Shown: positions 43,351 to 54,106, counted from the first letter of the stretch. The stretch is 64,000 nt of DNA from Streptomyces sp. NBC_00162 (GCF_024611995.1 NZ_CP102509.1:4774001-4838000); one strand, 5' to 3'. Translations and numbers: made by a program. Notes: generated by a model not told the origin, from the letters alone.

Positions 43351-43411
43351 TCAAGTTTGACTAGCCCGCTTCGGGGCATTACCTTGCGAGCTGCTATTCA
43401 AGTTTGACTAG
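43351..43411 (+). promoter_or_regulatory. ABC-transporter promoter bracketed by two identical operator-like repeats
   Basis: TCAAGTTTGACTAG occurs at 43351-43364 and 43398-43411, 47 bp apart, each containing the dyad TCAA-GT-TTGA. The first copy includes a -35 box TTGACT (43357-43362); 17 bp further is TACCTT (43380-43385). Predicted start is about 43392, so the second copy covers roughly +7 to +20. Both would suit a PadR roadblock. Confidence 0.6.
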
Positions 43412-43430
43412 TGAGGGGTTCGACGCGTTG

Positions 43431-44365
<935 letters not shown>

Positions 44366-44369
<4 letters not shown>

Positions 44370-45169
44370 GTGCGACGTGGGCGGTCTCGGACTCCTGGAC
44401 GATGACCCGGCGCGAGCTGGCGCACTGGGCACGGCAGCCGGTGCAGGTGGTCGTCGGACTGGTCTTCCCGGTGATGCTGCTGCTGATGTTCGGCTTCCTG
44501 GTGGGCGGCGGCCGGGGGATCGACGGCGAGTACCTCGACTTCCTGGTGCCCGGGATGCTCGCGCTGACCATGGCCTTCGGGCTGGAGTCGACCATGACGG
44601 CGGTCACCCGGGACCTGGAGAAGGGGGTGATCGACCGCTTCCGGGCCATGCCGATGTACTCCTCGGCGGTCCTGGTCGGCCGCAGCGTGGCGGACATGAT
44701 CCAGTCGGCGGTGGGCCTCGTCGTCCTGGCGGGGGTCGGACTGCTGCTCGGCTGGCGCTGGCACGGCTCGGGGGCGGCCGTCCTGGCGGCCTTCGCGTTG
44801 CTCCTGCTGCTGCGCTTCGCGATGCTGTGGATCGGGATCCACCTGGGCATGGTCGCGGGCCGGCCGGAGATGGTGCAGGCGGTGCAGATCCTGGTGTGGC
44901 CGGTGGGCTTCCTGTCCAACGCCTTCGCCACCCCGGAGTCCATGCCGGGCTGGCTGGGGACGGTGGTCGAGTGGAACCCGATGTCGGCGACGGCGACGGC
45001 GGTCCGTGACCTGTTCGGCAGCCCGGCGGCGCCGTCGACGGCGACGGCGACGTCCTCGTCGTCTTGGGCCTTCGAGCACGCCGGCCTGCTGGCCGTGCTC
45101 TGGCCGCTCCTGCTGCTGGCGGTCTTCTTCCCGCTGGCGGTGGGCCGCTTCCGGGGGCTGAGCAAGTAG
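44366..45169 (+). CDS. ABC transporter permease (DrrB-like, ABC-2 type)
   Basis: 267 residues with ATGA overlap to the ATPase gene. It has six hydrophobic segments and the ABC-2 features [14 protein letters not shown] at the amphipathic N-terminus, [13 protein letters not shown], and [13 protein letters not shown]. It forms the membrane pore of a two-gene exporter in the daunorubicin-resistance class. Probable substrates are antibiotics or lipids; none can be named. Confidence 0.9.
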
Positions 45170-45183
45170 CCGTCCGGGCGGGC

Positions 45184-45214
45184 TTGCACCTCACGCGGCG
45201 TGAGGACCCACAGT
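45184..45214 (+). promoter_or_regulatory. tipA-type autoregulated MerR promoter
   Basis: -35 TTGCAC (45184-45189), 19-bp spacer, -10-like CACAGT (45209-45214). A perfect 8-1-8 palindrome (45189-45205, CCTCACGC-G-GCGTGAGG) fills the spacer, the MerR-class layout and very close to the classical thiostrepton-inducible tipA promoter as I remember it. Confidence 0.75.
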
Positions 45215-45264
45215 GAAGGGCGTACCCAACCGGACGTCGAGGAGGGAAGAGGAGGGAATCGGAC

Positions 45265-46023
45265 ATGGGCTACTCCGTGGGCCAGGTCGCCGGATTCGCC
45301 GGAGTGACGGTGCGCACCCTGCACCACTACGACGAGATCGGTCTGCTCTCGCCGAGCGGCCGCAGTCACGCGGGTCACCGTCGGTACGACGACGCCGACC
45401 TGGACCGGCTGCAGCGGATCCTGTTCTACCGGGAGCTCGGCTTCCCCCTCGACGAGGTCGCGGTCCTGCTGGACGACCCGGAGACGGATCCGCGGGAGCA
45501 TCTGCGCCGGCAGCATGCCCTGCTGAGCGACCGGATCGCCCGGCTCCAGCAGATGGCCAAGGCCGTTGAGCACGCCATGGAGGCGAAGAAGATGGGCATC
45601 AACCTCACGCCCGACGAGCGGTTCGAGGTCTTCGGGGACTTCGACCCCGACGAGCACGCCGCCGAGGCCGAGGAGCGCTGGGGCGGCACCGACGCGTACA
45701 AGGAGTCCGCCCGCCGGACCGCCTCTTACACGAAGGAGGACTGGCAGCGGATCATGGCCCAGGCCGAGGGCATCAACCGGAGGTTCGCCGCCCTGCTCGA
45801 CTCGGGCGCGGACCCCGAGTCCGAGGAGGCCATGGACCTCGCCGAGGAGCACCGCGGCTGGATCAACGGCAGCTACTACTTCTGCACGTACGAGATCCAC
45901 ACCTGCCTCGGTGAGATGTACGTCGCGGACGAGCGGTTCACGGCCTACTACGACGCCGTCCGGCCGGGCCTGGCGGTGTTCGTGCGGGACGCGATCCTGG
46001 CCAACGCGGTCCGCAAGGCGTAA
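45265..46023 (+). CDS. tipA: TipA-type MerR regulator, thiopeptide sensor
   Basis: 252 residues, the length of full TipAL. A MerR winged HTH (SVGQVAGFAGVTVRTLHHYD) with coiled-coil dimer helix reaches about residue 110. The TipAS domain starts near INLTPDERFEVFGDFDPDEH and includes ASYTKEDWQRI and EIHTCLGEMYVADERFT. Cys214 is kept, the residue that bonds covalently to thiostrepton-type antibiotics in TipA. The bound form activates its own promoter, which is recognisable upstream. An in-frame internal start, as used for TipAS, could be ATG at about residue 110. Confidence 0.9.
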   Translation: MGYSVGQVAGFAGVTVRTLHHYDEIGLLSPSGRSHAGHRRYDDADLDRLQRILFYRELGFPLDEVAVLLDDPETDPREHLRRQHALLSDRIARLQQMAKAVEHAMEAKKMGINLTPDERFEVFGDFDPDEHAAEAEERWGGTDAYKESARRTASYTKEDWQRIMAQAEGINRRFAALLDSGADPESEEAMDLAEEHRGWINGSYYFCTYEIHTCLGEMYVADERFTAYYDAVRPGLAVFVRDAILANAVRKA

Positions 46024-46034
46024 GCGGAACGTCA

Positions 46035-46082
46035 CGCACGCGACCCCCTCCGGGCTCTGGAACCGGGTGGGGGTCGTGTGCG
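46035..46082 (+). terminator. Hairpin after tipA
   Basis: 16-bp imperfect stem (46035-46050 with 46067-46082; about two mismatches), 16-nt loop, 11 nt after the stop. Confidence 0.55.
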
Positions 46083-46142
46083 TTGATAATTGAGACCGCC
46101 CGCCCCGCAGCACGCCCCCCGATCCAGGAGAGTCCGGAACCC

Positions 46143-46835
46143 GTGTACACGATTGCGCTCGGCCCTGAGTGGCTGTCCCCGGACTATCTGATTTCGCACT
46201 TCGGACTGATCGGCATCCTGGTCATCGTCTTCGCGGAGTCGGGACTCTTCGCGTTCCTGCCCGGCGACTCGCTGCTGTTCACGGCGGGTCTGCTGGTCGC
46301 CAACGGCGAGTACATCAAGCAGCCGCTGTGGCTGGTCTGCACGCTGATCGTGGCCGCCGCGATCATCGGCGACCAGGTCGGTTACATGATCGGCAAGTAC
46401 TTCGGGCCGAAGCTCTTCAACCGGCCGAAGTCCAAGGTCTTCAAGCGGGAGAACCTGGACAAGGCGCACGAGTTCATGGACAAGCACGGCCCGAAGGCCA
46501 TCGTGCTGGCCCGCTTCGTGCCGATCATCCGCACCTTCGCCCCCATGGTCGCGGGCGCCGGCTCGATGAAGTACCGCACGTTCCTGACGTACAACGTCAT
46601 CGGCGGCATCGGCTGGGGCGCGGGCATCACGATCGCGGGCTACTGGCTCGGCCAGATCGAATTCATCAAGACCAACGTCGAGGCGATCCTGGTCCTGATC
46701 GTCCTGCTCTCGCTCATCCCGGTGATCTTCGAGGTGCTGAAGGCCCGCAAGGAGAACAAGGCGCAGGCCGCCGAGGCCCCGCTCGAGGCCGAAGGCCAGA
46801 CCCCGGGCCAGCGCGGCCGCCACGCGAAGCGCTAG
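46143..46835 (+). CDS. DedA-family membrane protein
   Basis: 230 residues from GTG 46143 (MYTIALGPEWLSPDYLI); AGGAG lies 12 nt upstream. Family motifs are FAESGLFAFLPGDSLLF and ARFVPIIRTFAPMVAGAGSM. DedA proteins are half-transporters with re-entrant helices, several of which translocate undecaprenyl phosphate or other lipids. The C-terminus is a charged cytosolic tail. Convergent with the ThrE-like gene, with a strong terminator between. Confidence 0.88.
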   Translation: MYTIALGPEWLSPDYLISHFGLIGILVIVFAESGLFAFLPGDSLLFTAGLLVANGEYIKQPLWLVCTLIVAAAIIGDQVGYMIGKYFGPKLFNRPKSKVFKRENLDKAHEFMDKHGPKAIVLARFVPIIRTFAPMVAGAGSMKYRTFLTYNVIGGIGWGAGITIAGYWLGQIEFIKTNVEAILVLIVLLSLIPVIFEVLKARKENKAQAAEAPLEAEGQTPGQRGRHAKR

Positions 46836-46849
46836 CCGGTCCGGCCATC

Positions 46850-46893
46850 ACGTACGCCCCCGCAGGCCCGCCAGAGCCTGCGGGGGCGTACGT
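46850..46893. terminator. Bidirectional terminator
   Basis: Perfect 18-bp stem (46850-46867 with 46876-46893), 8-nt loop, between convergent DedA and ThrE-like genes. Confidence 0.85.
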
Positions 46894-46907
46894 GTACCCC
46901 CGGGTGC

Positions 46908-48551
46908 CTAGAACCCTCGCGTCCGCTTCGCCGCACGGCGCTTCGCGGCGCTGGCCGCCCCCGGGATCCGCATGAACAGCCGGGAGGTCTCCGACCCCAG
47001 GTTGACGCCGATCGCGATGGCGAGGGCGATGGCCGCGGCGTTCACCAGCGAGCCGAGGCCCTCGTTCAGCCGGTCCTCGGCGATCAGCAGCAGGCCGTAG
47101 TACGTCGCCGAACCCGGCAGCAGCGGGCCGATGGCCGCAGTCGTGTACGGCAGGGCGGAGGCGAAGCGGTAGCGGGAGAAGAGCTGCCCGAACAGGCCCA
47201 CCAGCCCGGCGGCGATGGCGGTGGACGGCACGGGCGGGATGCCGCCCGCGTAGTGCAGGGCTCCGAAGGTCACCCAGGCGACCCCGCCGTTGAGGGTCAC
47301 GATCAACACCGTGGACCGTTCCTGCTGGAGCAGGATCGCGAAGGTGAAGACCAGCACCATCGAGGCCGCGATCTGGATCAGCGGCCGCTGCTGGATCTGG
47401 AGGACCTCCTCCGGCCGCGGGGAGGCGTCGAACTGCAGGCCGACGTAGAGCACGACCAGCACGCCCATGATGATGCCGATGAAGAGGTACATGACCTCCA
47501 GCAGCCGGGCGGAGGCGGTGATGTAGAAGCCGGTCAGCCCGTCCTGCACGGCCGCCACCAGGGCCCGCCCGGGCAGCAGCGCGAACAGACCACCGGTGAT
47601 CACGGCGGAGGCCTTGACGTCGATCCCCGTCATGTTCAGCGCCACCCCGATCGCGGCGGGCGGCATCGCCGCGACCACGAACTGGTAGAACTCCGGCAGC
47701 CCGCGCCCGGCGCACAGCCAGGCCAGCCGGTCGCCGAGGACCGCCCCGAGCGCCGCCGCGAAGAACACCAGCACCCCGCCGCCGACCAGGGTGGAGGCGG
47801 CCCCGGCGAGCAGTCCTGCGGAGGCGGTGAGCATCCAGCCGGGGTACGGGTGGCGGTTGCGGCGGATCTCGGCGAGGCGCCGGTAGGCCTCCTCCAGCGA
47901 GACGTCGATCTCGTGGGCGCTGATGTCGTCCACCAGCTGGTAGACGGCCGAGAGCCGGTTGTAGTCCGTGCCGCGGCGGCGCACGGTCCGGTTCGCCGAC
48001 ACCGGGTCGTCCACCAGCGAGGGCTGGTGGGTGATCGACAGCAGGGTGAAGGTGACGGTGGGCTCGCAGCGGTCCAGCCCGTAGGAGCGGGTCACCGCGA
48101 ACATCGCGGCCTCCACGTCCTCGGCGCCCTCGCCGCCCGCGAGCAGGAGCTCGCCGATGCGCAGGGTCAGGTCGAGCACGCGGCCCACGGCGGGCCCGGT
48201 CTCGGTATGCCGCTGCACGAGGTCCGGTACGGGCCGTACGTCCACCGGCATGCGCAGCATCGTGCGCATCCGGTCCTGCCAGGGGGACTCCTTCATCCGG
48301 ACGACGGGGAAGCCCTGGCCCGGAGTGTAGGCCGACGGGGAGTGCGCCGCGCGGTAGGTGGCGGGGGTCGCGAAGGCCGAGCCCTCCTCAGGCTCGGGCT
48401 GCACCGGCTCCGCGCCCGCCGGGAGCGCGAACTCCGAGGTCGGCTGATCGTCCTCCGGTGCCTCGGGCTCCATCCCGGGCGGCGGCGTGAAGGCGCTGTG
48501 CGCCTCGTCGGACTGGGGCTTCCTGTCCTCGGCCCCGTCGGCCTCCGCCAC
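46908..48551 (-). CDS. ThrE-like threonine/serine exporter family protein
   Basis: 547 residues, GTG start 48551. An acidic disordered N-terminus (about 1-110) is followed by the soluble DUF1212-type domain (LRIGELLLAGGEGAEDVEAAM, then THQPSLVDD) and about ten transmembrane helices in two blocks, as in ThrE of Corynebacterium. ThrE exports threonine and serine using the proton gradient. The tail is Arg/Lys-rich. The N-terminal extension is longer than in the reference proteins. Confidence 0.85.
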   Translation of the reverse strand: MAEADGAEDRKPQSDEAHSAFTPPPGMEPEAPEDDQPTSEFALPAGAEPVQPEPEEGSAFATPATYRAAHSPSAYTPGQGFPVVRMKESPWQDRMRTMLRMPVDVRPVPDLVQRHTETGPAVGRVLDLTLRIGELLLAGGEGAEDVEAAMFAVTRSYGLDRCEPTVTFTLLSITHQPSLVDDPVSANRTVRRRGTDYNRLSAVYQLVDDISAHEIDVSLEEAYRRLAEIRRNRHPYPGWMLTASAGLLAGAASTLVGGGVLVFFAAALGAVLGDRLAWLCAGRGLPEFYQFVVAAMPPAAIGVALNMTGIDVKASAVITGGLFALLPGRALVAAVQDGLTGFYITASARLLEVMYLFIGIIMGVLVVLYVGLQFDASPRPEEVLQIQQRPLIQIAASMVLVFTFAILLQQERSTVLIVTLNGGVAWVTFGALHYAGGIPPVPSTAIAAGLVGLFGQLFSRYRFASALPYTTAAIGPLLPGSATYYGLLLIAEDRLNEGLGSLVNAAAIALAIAIGVNLGSETSRLFMRIPGAASAAKRRAAKRTRGF

Positions 48552-48694
48552 GCGTCCTCCACTCAGTGATCACCGGCGGTATCAGTATGCGGAACCGTTT
48601 CCTCCCCGCGCACACGCAGCCCGGCTCCGAACGCACGGCGGGCGGCACCCCACAAGGGGTACCGCCCGCGAAGTCACCTGCTGCCGCAGCAGCG

Positions 48695-49189
48695 TCAGTG
48701 GTGGCCGCCCTGCGCCTCGAGGCGCTTGTACGAGGCCTCGATCTCGGCCTCGGCCTCGGTGCGGCCGACCCAGTTCGCGCCCTCGACCGACTTGCCCGGC
48801 TCCAGGTCCTTGTAGACCTCGAAGAAGTGCTGGATCTCCAGGCGGTCGAACTCGGAGACGTGGTGGATGTCGCGCAGGTGCTCGACACGCGGGTCCGAGG
48901 CCGGCACGCACAGCAGCTTGGCGTCGCCGCCCGCCTCGTCCGTCATGTTGAACATGCCGATCGCGCGGCACTTGATCAGGCAGCCCGGGAAGGTCGGCTC
49001 GTCAAGGATGACCAGCGCGTCCAGCGGGTCGCCGTCCTCGCCGAGGGTGTTCTCGACGAAGCCGTAGTCGGCCGGGTAGCTGGTCGAGGTGAAGAGGCGA
49101 CGGTCCAGGCGGATCCGGCCGGTCTCGTGGTCCACCTCGTACTTGTTCCGCGAACCCTTGGGGATCTCGATGGTGACGTCGAACTCCAC
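48695..49189 (-). CDS. ppa: Inorganic pyrophosphatase, soluble family I
   Basis: 164 residues from GTG 49189 ([19 protein letters not shown]). GGAGGAG sits 6 nt upstream, which makes it better than the in-frame ATG at 49204, whose codons contain that ribosome site. Active-site motifs are [29 protein letters not shown] and KDLEPGKSV. It hydrolyses cytoplasmic pyrophosphate to phosphate, driving biosynthetic reactions. It complements the membrane H+-PPase at the left edge of the window. Divergent from the dac gene. Confidence 0.95.
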   Translation of the reverse strand: MEFDVTIEIPKGSRNKYEVDHETGRIRLDRRLFTSTSYPADYGFVENTLGEDGDPLDALVILDEPTFPGCLIKCRAIGMFNMTDEAGGDAKLLCVPASDPRVEHLRDIHHVSEFDRLEIQHFFEVYKDLEPGKSVEGANWVGRTEAEAEIEASYKRLEAQGGHH

Positions 49190-49364
49190 GTCCTGCTCCT
49201 CCATGATCAGCTTCAGCGGTCCGAATCGCTTCGGGACCGCACTTTGATTCAAATACGCGCGCGTCCGGCCCAGCCCAGCCGGGTGGGGTGCCATGCTCGC
49301 GGCAAGACGCAGTGGTTAAGTGTCCCTCACGCATATGTGTGATCGCGAAAGGGGCTGGTCCGAG

Positions 49365-50798
49365 GTGCCATTGATCAAGACGTGGCAGCTCATCGCGGGC
49401 TCGGCCGCCGCCGGCCTCGCCCTGTCGGTGGCAGTCGTGACCGCCGCCGGTCCATGGGACTCCGGCCAGCGTAAGGCCGAGCGGGACAGGGCCGCCTCCT
49501 GGGGCCCTGCGGGTGGCGCAGATCACGGTGACGGCCCCGGCTCCGGATCCTTCCCGCAGGCCGCTCCCAGCGCCCCCGGGGTGCTCGGCGCGATCGGCCC
49601 CGGCGCCCCGCGCCAGGCGGCGGCCGCCCCCGAGGGCCTCGCCGCCGCGCTGCGGCCGCTGCTCGCCGACCCCGCACTCGGCACCGTCCGTACCGCCTCC
49701 GTCGTCGACACCGCCACCGGGCAGGTGCTCTACGAGTCGGGCGCGCGGGACGCGATGACCCCCGCCTCCACCATCAAGATCGCCACGGCCGCGGCGGCGC
49801 TGGCCGCCCTGGGGCCCGAGCACCGGATCCGGACCGCCGTCGTGCCCGGCGCCGCTCCCGGACAGATCCTCCTCCTCGGCGGCGGCGACCCCTCCCTCAC
49901 CGCCAAGAAGAAGAGCCCCGCCGGATCGGGCGGCAGCCTCGTCGCCCTCGCCGCCGACACCGCCCGGGCGCTCAAGGCCGCCGGCACCGACAGCGTGAGC
50001 GTGGGCTACGACGACAGCCTCTACACCGGGCCCGTCCGCCACCCGATCGGCGACAACCCCAACATCGCTCCCGTCACCGCCCTGACGGCCGACGAGGGCC
50101 GCCCCGACGACTCCACCTCCGGGCCCGTGGCGCGCACCGGCGAACCCTCCGGGGACGCCGCCCGCGCCTTCGCCGCCCTGCTGGCCGAGCGCGGCATCAA
50201 GGTCACCGGCGAACCCGCCCGGGCCAAGGCGCCCGCCGAAGCCCAGCCGCTGGCGGCCACCCTCTCCACCCCGCTGGCCGGCCTCGTCGAGCGGATGCTG
50301 ACCAACAGCGACAACGACATCGCCGAGGCCCTCGCCCGGCAGACCGCCCTCGCCTCCGGCCTGCCCGCCAGCTTCGAAGGCGGCGAGAAGGCCGTCACCG
50401 CCAAGCTCGCCGCCCTCGGCGTCGACGTCTCCGGCTCCCGCTTCGCCGACGGCAGCGGACTCAACCGGGCCGACAAGGTCAGCAGCGGCCTGCTGACGGG
50501 CCTGCTCACCAAGGCCGCCGACCCGCAGCGGCCCGAGCTGCGGCCCGTCCTCACGGGCCTGCCCGTCGCCGGGTTCACCGGGACCCTGCGCGGCCGCAAC
50601 GCCGGCAGCTCCCCGGCCGCCGGCCTGCTCCGCGCCAAGACGGGCACCCTGACCGGCGTGAACTCCCTCGCGGGCACCGTCGTCGACCGCTCCGGCCGCC
50701 TCCTGGCCTTCGCCTTCCTGACCGCCAACAGCGCGGACGGCCCGGCCGCCGAGAAGAGCCTCGACAAGCTGGCCGCCGCGGTCGCGGCCACGCCGTAA
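49365..50798 (+). CDS. dacB: D-alanyl-D-alanine carboxypeptidase/endopeptidase (PBP4/DacB type)
   Basis: 477 residues from GTG 49365 (MPLIKTWQLIAGSAAAG) with GAAAGGGG about 10 nt upstream; a GTG 15 codons earlier is an alternative. An N-terminal signal anchor is followed by a Pro/Ala linker and an S13-family core: SxxK with Ser135 in TPASTIKIAT, SDN in TNSDNDIAEA, KTG in RAKTGTLTGV. It trims peptidoglycan stem peptides outside the membrane. It heads the conserved run dac, metalloprotease, tilS, hpt, ftsH. Confidence 0.9.
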   Translation: MPLIKTWQLIAGSAAAGLALSVAVVTAAGPWDSGQRKAERDRAASWGPAGGADHGDGPGSGSFPQAAPSAPGVLGAIGPGAPRQAAAAPEGLAAALRPLLADPALGTVRTASVVDTATGQVLYESGARDAMTPASTIKIATAAAALAALGPEHRIRTAVVPGAAPGQILLLGGGDPSLTAKKKSPAGSGGSLVALAADTARALKAAGTDSVSVGYDDSLYTGPVRHPIGDNPNIAPVTALTADEGRPDDSTSGPVARTGEPSGDAARAFAALLAERGIKVTGEPARAKAPAEAQPLAATLSTPLAGLVERMLTNSDNDIAEALARQTALASGLPASFEGGEKAVTAKLAALGVDVSGSRFADGSGLNRADKVSSGLLTGLLTKAADPQRPELRPVLTGLPVAGFTGTLRGRNAGSSPAAGLLRAKTGTLTGVNSLAGTVVDRSGRLLAFAFLTANSADGPAAEKSLDKLAAAVAATP

Positions 50799-50824
50799 GG
50801 GGTCCGCCCGCGGGCCGGTCCACG

Positions 50825-50830
50825 TACGGT
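50825..50830 (+). promoter_or_regulatory. -10 hexamer TACGGT, leaderless metalloprotease start
   Basis: TACGGT ends 6 nt before ATG 50837, the same geometry as four other starts in this window. Confidence 0.35.
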
Positions 50831-50836
50831 TGACGC

Positions 50837-51976
50837 ATGACGAGCATCGGTGGTGCGGAGATGGTCGACTGGAACCTCGCGGTGGCGACCGCGACCCGGC
50901 TGGTGCGGCCCGGCCCGGAGGTCAGCCGGGACGAGGCCCGGGCCGTCGTCGCCGAGCTGCGCGGACACGCCAGGACCTCGGAACGGCACGTACGCGAGTT
51001 CACCCGGATGATCCCCGACGGGACCGTAATCAACGACACCCCGGTCCTGGTCGTCGACCGGGCCGGCTGGGTCAAGGCCAACGTGGCCGGCTTCCGGCAG
51101 CTGCTCCAGCCGCTCCTCGGCAAGATGCAGGACCGCCGCGCGGGCACCCCCGGCGCGACCGTCTTCGGCGCGGTCGGCGGCAAGGTCACCGGCGTCGAGC
51201 TGGGCATGCTGCTCAGCTTCCTGGCCTCCCGGGTCCTCGGCCAGTACGAGACCTTCGCGCCGGTCTCCCGCGAGCTGCCCGGCTCCACCGCCGGCGGCGG
51301 CCGGCTGCTGCTCGTCGCCCCGAACATCGTGCACGTCGAGCGCGAGCTGGACGTGACCCCGCACGACTTCCGGCTGTGGGTCTGCCTGCACGAGGAGACG
51401 CACCGTACCCAGTTCACGGCCGTCCCGTGGCTCCGCGACCATCTCGAAGGCGAAATCCAGACGTTTCTCGGCGCCACCGAAATGGACCCGATGACCGTCC
51501 TGGAGCGCCTGCGCGAGGCCGCCCAGTCCTTCGCGGGCGCCCGCCCCGACGCCGAGCGGGGCGACGAGGGCCGCTCCCTCGTCGAGATCGTGCAGACCCC
51601 CGAGCAGCGGGAGGTGCTGGGCCGGCTGACCGCCGTCATGTCCCTGCTGGAGGGCCACGCCGACTTCGTGATGGACGGGGTCGGCCCCCAGGTGGTGCCC
51701 TCGGTCGCCGAGATCCGCGAAAAGTTCCAGCAGCGCCGGGCCAGCGGCGCCGGCCGCCTCGACGCCGCCCTGCGCAAGGTCCTCGGCCTCGACGCCAAGC
51801 TGCGCCAGTACCGCGACGGCGAGCGCTTCGTGCGCGCCGTCGTCGGCCAGGTCGGCATGGACGGCTTCAACCGGGTCTGGACCTCCCCGAACACATTGCC
51901 GACCAAGGCCGAGATCGCCAGGCCGGCGGACTGGGTGGCCCGAGTGCACCGCAAGGGGAGCGAAGAGAGCGAATAG
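50837..51976 (+). CDS. Zinc-dependent metalloprotease (DUF2342, F420-biosynthesis-associated type)
   Basis: 379 residues. The zinc site HEETHRTQF (HExxH) is near residue 190, with a downstream LLEGHADFVMDG that could give the third ligand, as in the DUF2342 family. There is no signal peptide, so it is cytoplasmic. The family is often annotated as coenzyme F420 biosynthesis-associated, but no F420 gene is nearby. The position between dac and tilS is conserved in Streptomyces. Confidence 0.85.
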   Translation: MTSIGGAEMVDWNLAVATATRLVRPGPEVSRDEARAVVAELRGHARTSERHVREFTRMIPDGTVINDTPVLVVDRAGWVKANVAGFRQLLQPLLGKMQDRRAGTPGATVFGAVGGKVTGVELGMLLSFLASRVLGQYETFAPVSRELPGSTAGGGRLLLVAPNIVHVERELDVTPHDFRLWVCLHEETHRTQFTAVPWLRDHLEGEIQTFLGATEMDPMTVLERLREAAQSFAGARPDAERGDEGRSLVEIVQTPEQREVLGRLTAVMSLLEGHADFVMDGVGPQVVPSVAEIREKFQQRRASGAGRLDAALRKVLGLDAKLRQYRDGERFVRAVVGQVGMDGFNRVWTSPNTLPTKAEIARPADWVARVHRKGSEESE

Positions 51977-52220
51977 GCGTGACGCAGGGGGCGTAAACAT
52001 GTCTCCTTGGGGGAAGCAGCATCACCCGTCCGAGGGACCGTGGGCCGTGGAAGGGCGTGCGATGCTCGGGGAACGGCTCGGCTCTGTCACCATCGACGCA
52101 CTCTGAGTGACATACCCGCCCCTGCGGGGGCCGCCCGGCAGCACCCCCGACGCTCCACCCCCCAACGCTCCACACCCCGAAGCCTCCGAGGCATCCGAAC
52201 TCCATCGAAGGGCACCGGAC

Positions 52221-53291
52221 ATGGGTCCCCATCCTGCGGTCGCGGCGATACGCCTGGCGGTCCGCCGCGCACTCCACGACGTCCTCACCGATCTCACCGA
52301 CCACCCCCGCACTCCGTCCCGGCGGGCCCCCGGCGCCGCCCCCCGCACCCCGGCCGGCACCCCGCCACTCGTCCTCGTCGCCTGCTCCGGCGGCGCCGAC
52401 TCCATGGCGCTCGCGTCCGCCCTGGCCTTCGAGGCACCCAAACTCGGCATCCGGGCCGGCGGCATCACCGTCGACCACGGGCTCCAGCCCGGCTCCGACC
52501 TCCGCGCCGCCGAGGTCGTCATCCGCATGTCCGCCCTCGGCCTCGACCCGGTGGAGTCCGTCGCCGTGCGCGTCGGCCGCGACGGCGGACCCGAGGCCGC
52601 CGCACGCGACGCCCGCTACGGCGCCCTGGACGAGGCCGCCGACCGGCTGGGCGCCACCGCCGTGCTGCTCGGCCACACCCGGGACGATCAAGCCGAAACC
52701 GTCCTGCTGGGCCTCGCCCGCGGCTCCGGCATCCGCTCCCTGTCCGGGATGCCGGAAGTCTCGGGCGGTCCCGGGCTCTCGGGCCGCAGCCACCGCTACC
52801 GCCGCCCCTTCCTCCAGGTCGACCGGCAGACCGCCCGCAAGGCCTGCATGGTCCAGTCCCTCCCCGTCTGGGACGACCCGCACAACATCGACCCCGCCTA
52901 CACCCGCTCCCGCCTGCGCCACGAGGGACTGCCCGCCCTGGAGAAGGCGCTGGGCAAGGGGGTCGTCGAGGCACTGGCCCGCACCGCCCAGCTCTCCCGC
53001 GACGACGCCGACGCCCTGGACGCCTGGGCCGCCGAGGCGGAGACCGGCGTACGGGACGAGGACGGCCGTCTGGAGTGCGCCAAGCTGTACGCCCTGCCCC
53101 CCGCCGTCCGCCGCCGGGTGCTGCGCAGGGCCGTGGTCGCCGCCGGTTCCCCCGCGGGCTCCCTCTTCGCCCGCCACATCGAGGAAGTCGACCGCCTCAT
53201 CACCGGATGGCGCGGTCAGGGCGCCATCAACCTGCCCGGCCGGGTCGAGGCCCAGCGGCAGGGTGGCAGACTGGTCATCCGGCAGGGCTGA
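52221..53291 (+). CDS. tilS: tRNA(Ile)-lysidine synthase
   Basis: 356 residues from ATG 52221 ([18 protein letters not shown]), with GAAGGG upstream. The N-type ATP pyrophosphatase P-loop is [13 protein letters not shown] (about residue 51), with [10 protein letters not shown] and [20 protein letters not shown] downstream. TilS adds lysine to C34 of tRNA-Ile(CAU) so that it reads AUA. The C-terminal region is short, as in actinobacteria. The 244-bp gap before it contains a G/C hairpin but no supported gene. Confidence 0.92.
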   Translation: MGPHPAVAAIRLAVRRALHDVLTDLTDHPRTPSRRAPGAAPRTPAGTPPLVLVACSGGADSMALASALAFEAPKLGIRAGGITVDHGLQPGSDLRAAEVVIRMSALGLDPVESVAVRVGRDGGPEAAARDARYGALDEAADRLGATAVLLGHTRDDQAETVLLGLARGSGIRSLSGMPEVSGGPGLSGRSHRYRRPFLQVDRQTARKACMVQSLPVWDDPHNIDPAYTRSRLRHEGLPALEKALGKGVVEALARTAQLSRDDADALDAWAAEAETGVRDEDGRLECAKLYALPPAVRRRVLRRAVVAAGSPAGSLFARHIEEVDRLITGWRGQGAINLPGRVEAQRQGGRLVIRQG

Positions 53292-53356
53292 TTGGTGCTG
53301 AAACACGGCTGAGTCCTCCGGGGGCATCCCCGGAGCCCCGGTCGACAACGAAAGTG

Positions 53357-53917
53357 ATGCGGGTGGACGAGAAGGACATGGGCGACGACCTCCAGTCGGT
53401 GCTCATCACCAAGGAAGAGATCGACGCGAAGCTGGCCGAGCTGGCCGCGAAGATCGACGCGGAGTACGCGGGCAAGGACCTGCTCATCGTCGGCGTCCTC
53501 AAGGGCGCGGTGATGGTGATGGCGGACCTGGCGCGTGCCTTGTCCACCCCGCTCACCATGGACTGGATGGCGGTGTCCTCGTACGGCGCCGGGACCCAGT
53601 CCTCCGGAGTGGTGCGGATCCTCAAGGACCTGGACACCGACATCAAGGACAAGCACGTCCTGATCGTCGAGGACATCATCGACTCCGGCCTGACGCTGTC
53701 CTGGCTGCTGTCGAACCTGGGCTCGCGCCAGCCGGCCTCCCTCGAGGTCGTCACGCTGCTGCGCAAGCCCGACGCCGCGAAGGTCGCGATCGACGTGAAG
53801 TGGGTCGGCTTCGACATCCCGAACGAGTTCGTCGTCGGCTACGGCCTCGACTACGCGGAGAAGTACCGCAACCTGCCGTTCGTCGGCACGCTCGCCCCGC
53901 ACGTCTACGGCGGCTGA
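53357..53917 (+). CDS. hpt: Hypoxanthine(-guanine) phosphoribosyltransferase
   Basis: 186 residues from ATG 53357 ([15 protein letters not shown]). ATG 53378 has a better ribosome site (GAGAAGG) and is a real alternative. The PRPP-binding motif is [14 protein letters not shown]; the flexible loop is [19 protein letters not shown]; a C-terminal [15 protein letters not shown] ends the fold. It salvages hypoxanthine and guanine to IMP and GMP. The tilS-hpt-ftsH order is widely conserved. Confidence 0.95.
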   Translation: MRVDEKDMGDDLQSVLITKEEIDAKLAELAAKIDAEYAGKDLLIVGVLKGAVMVMADLARALSTPLTMDWMAVSSYGAGTQSSGVVRILKDLDTDIKDKHVLIVEDIIDSGLTLSWLLSNLGSRQPASLEVVTLLRKPDAAKVAIDVKWVGFDIPNEFVVGYGLDYAEKYRNLPFVGTLAPHVYGG

Positions 53918-54106
53918 GACAGTCCTCGACGGGGGCGGCCGAACCGGCTGCCCCGACAGGGGAACCCTGGAACGATTCCCGCCGTTGGAGCAGGGGAAGG
54001 CGGGTCTGTCAGCCGTCCCACGAGGCCGCGGGTGACAATACAGGGGTACATTCCGAAGAACAGTCTTTACTCACAGCAGCATTTACCTACGGGCAGGAGG
54101 GACGGG

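Noticed and set aside
43404..43430. TTG 43404 as start of the ABC ATPase
   Set aside because: It lies inside the second operator repeat and upstream of the only good Shine-Dalgarno (43413-43418).
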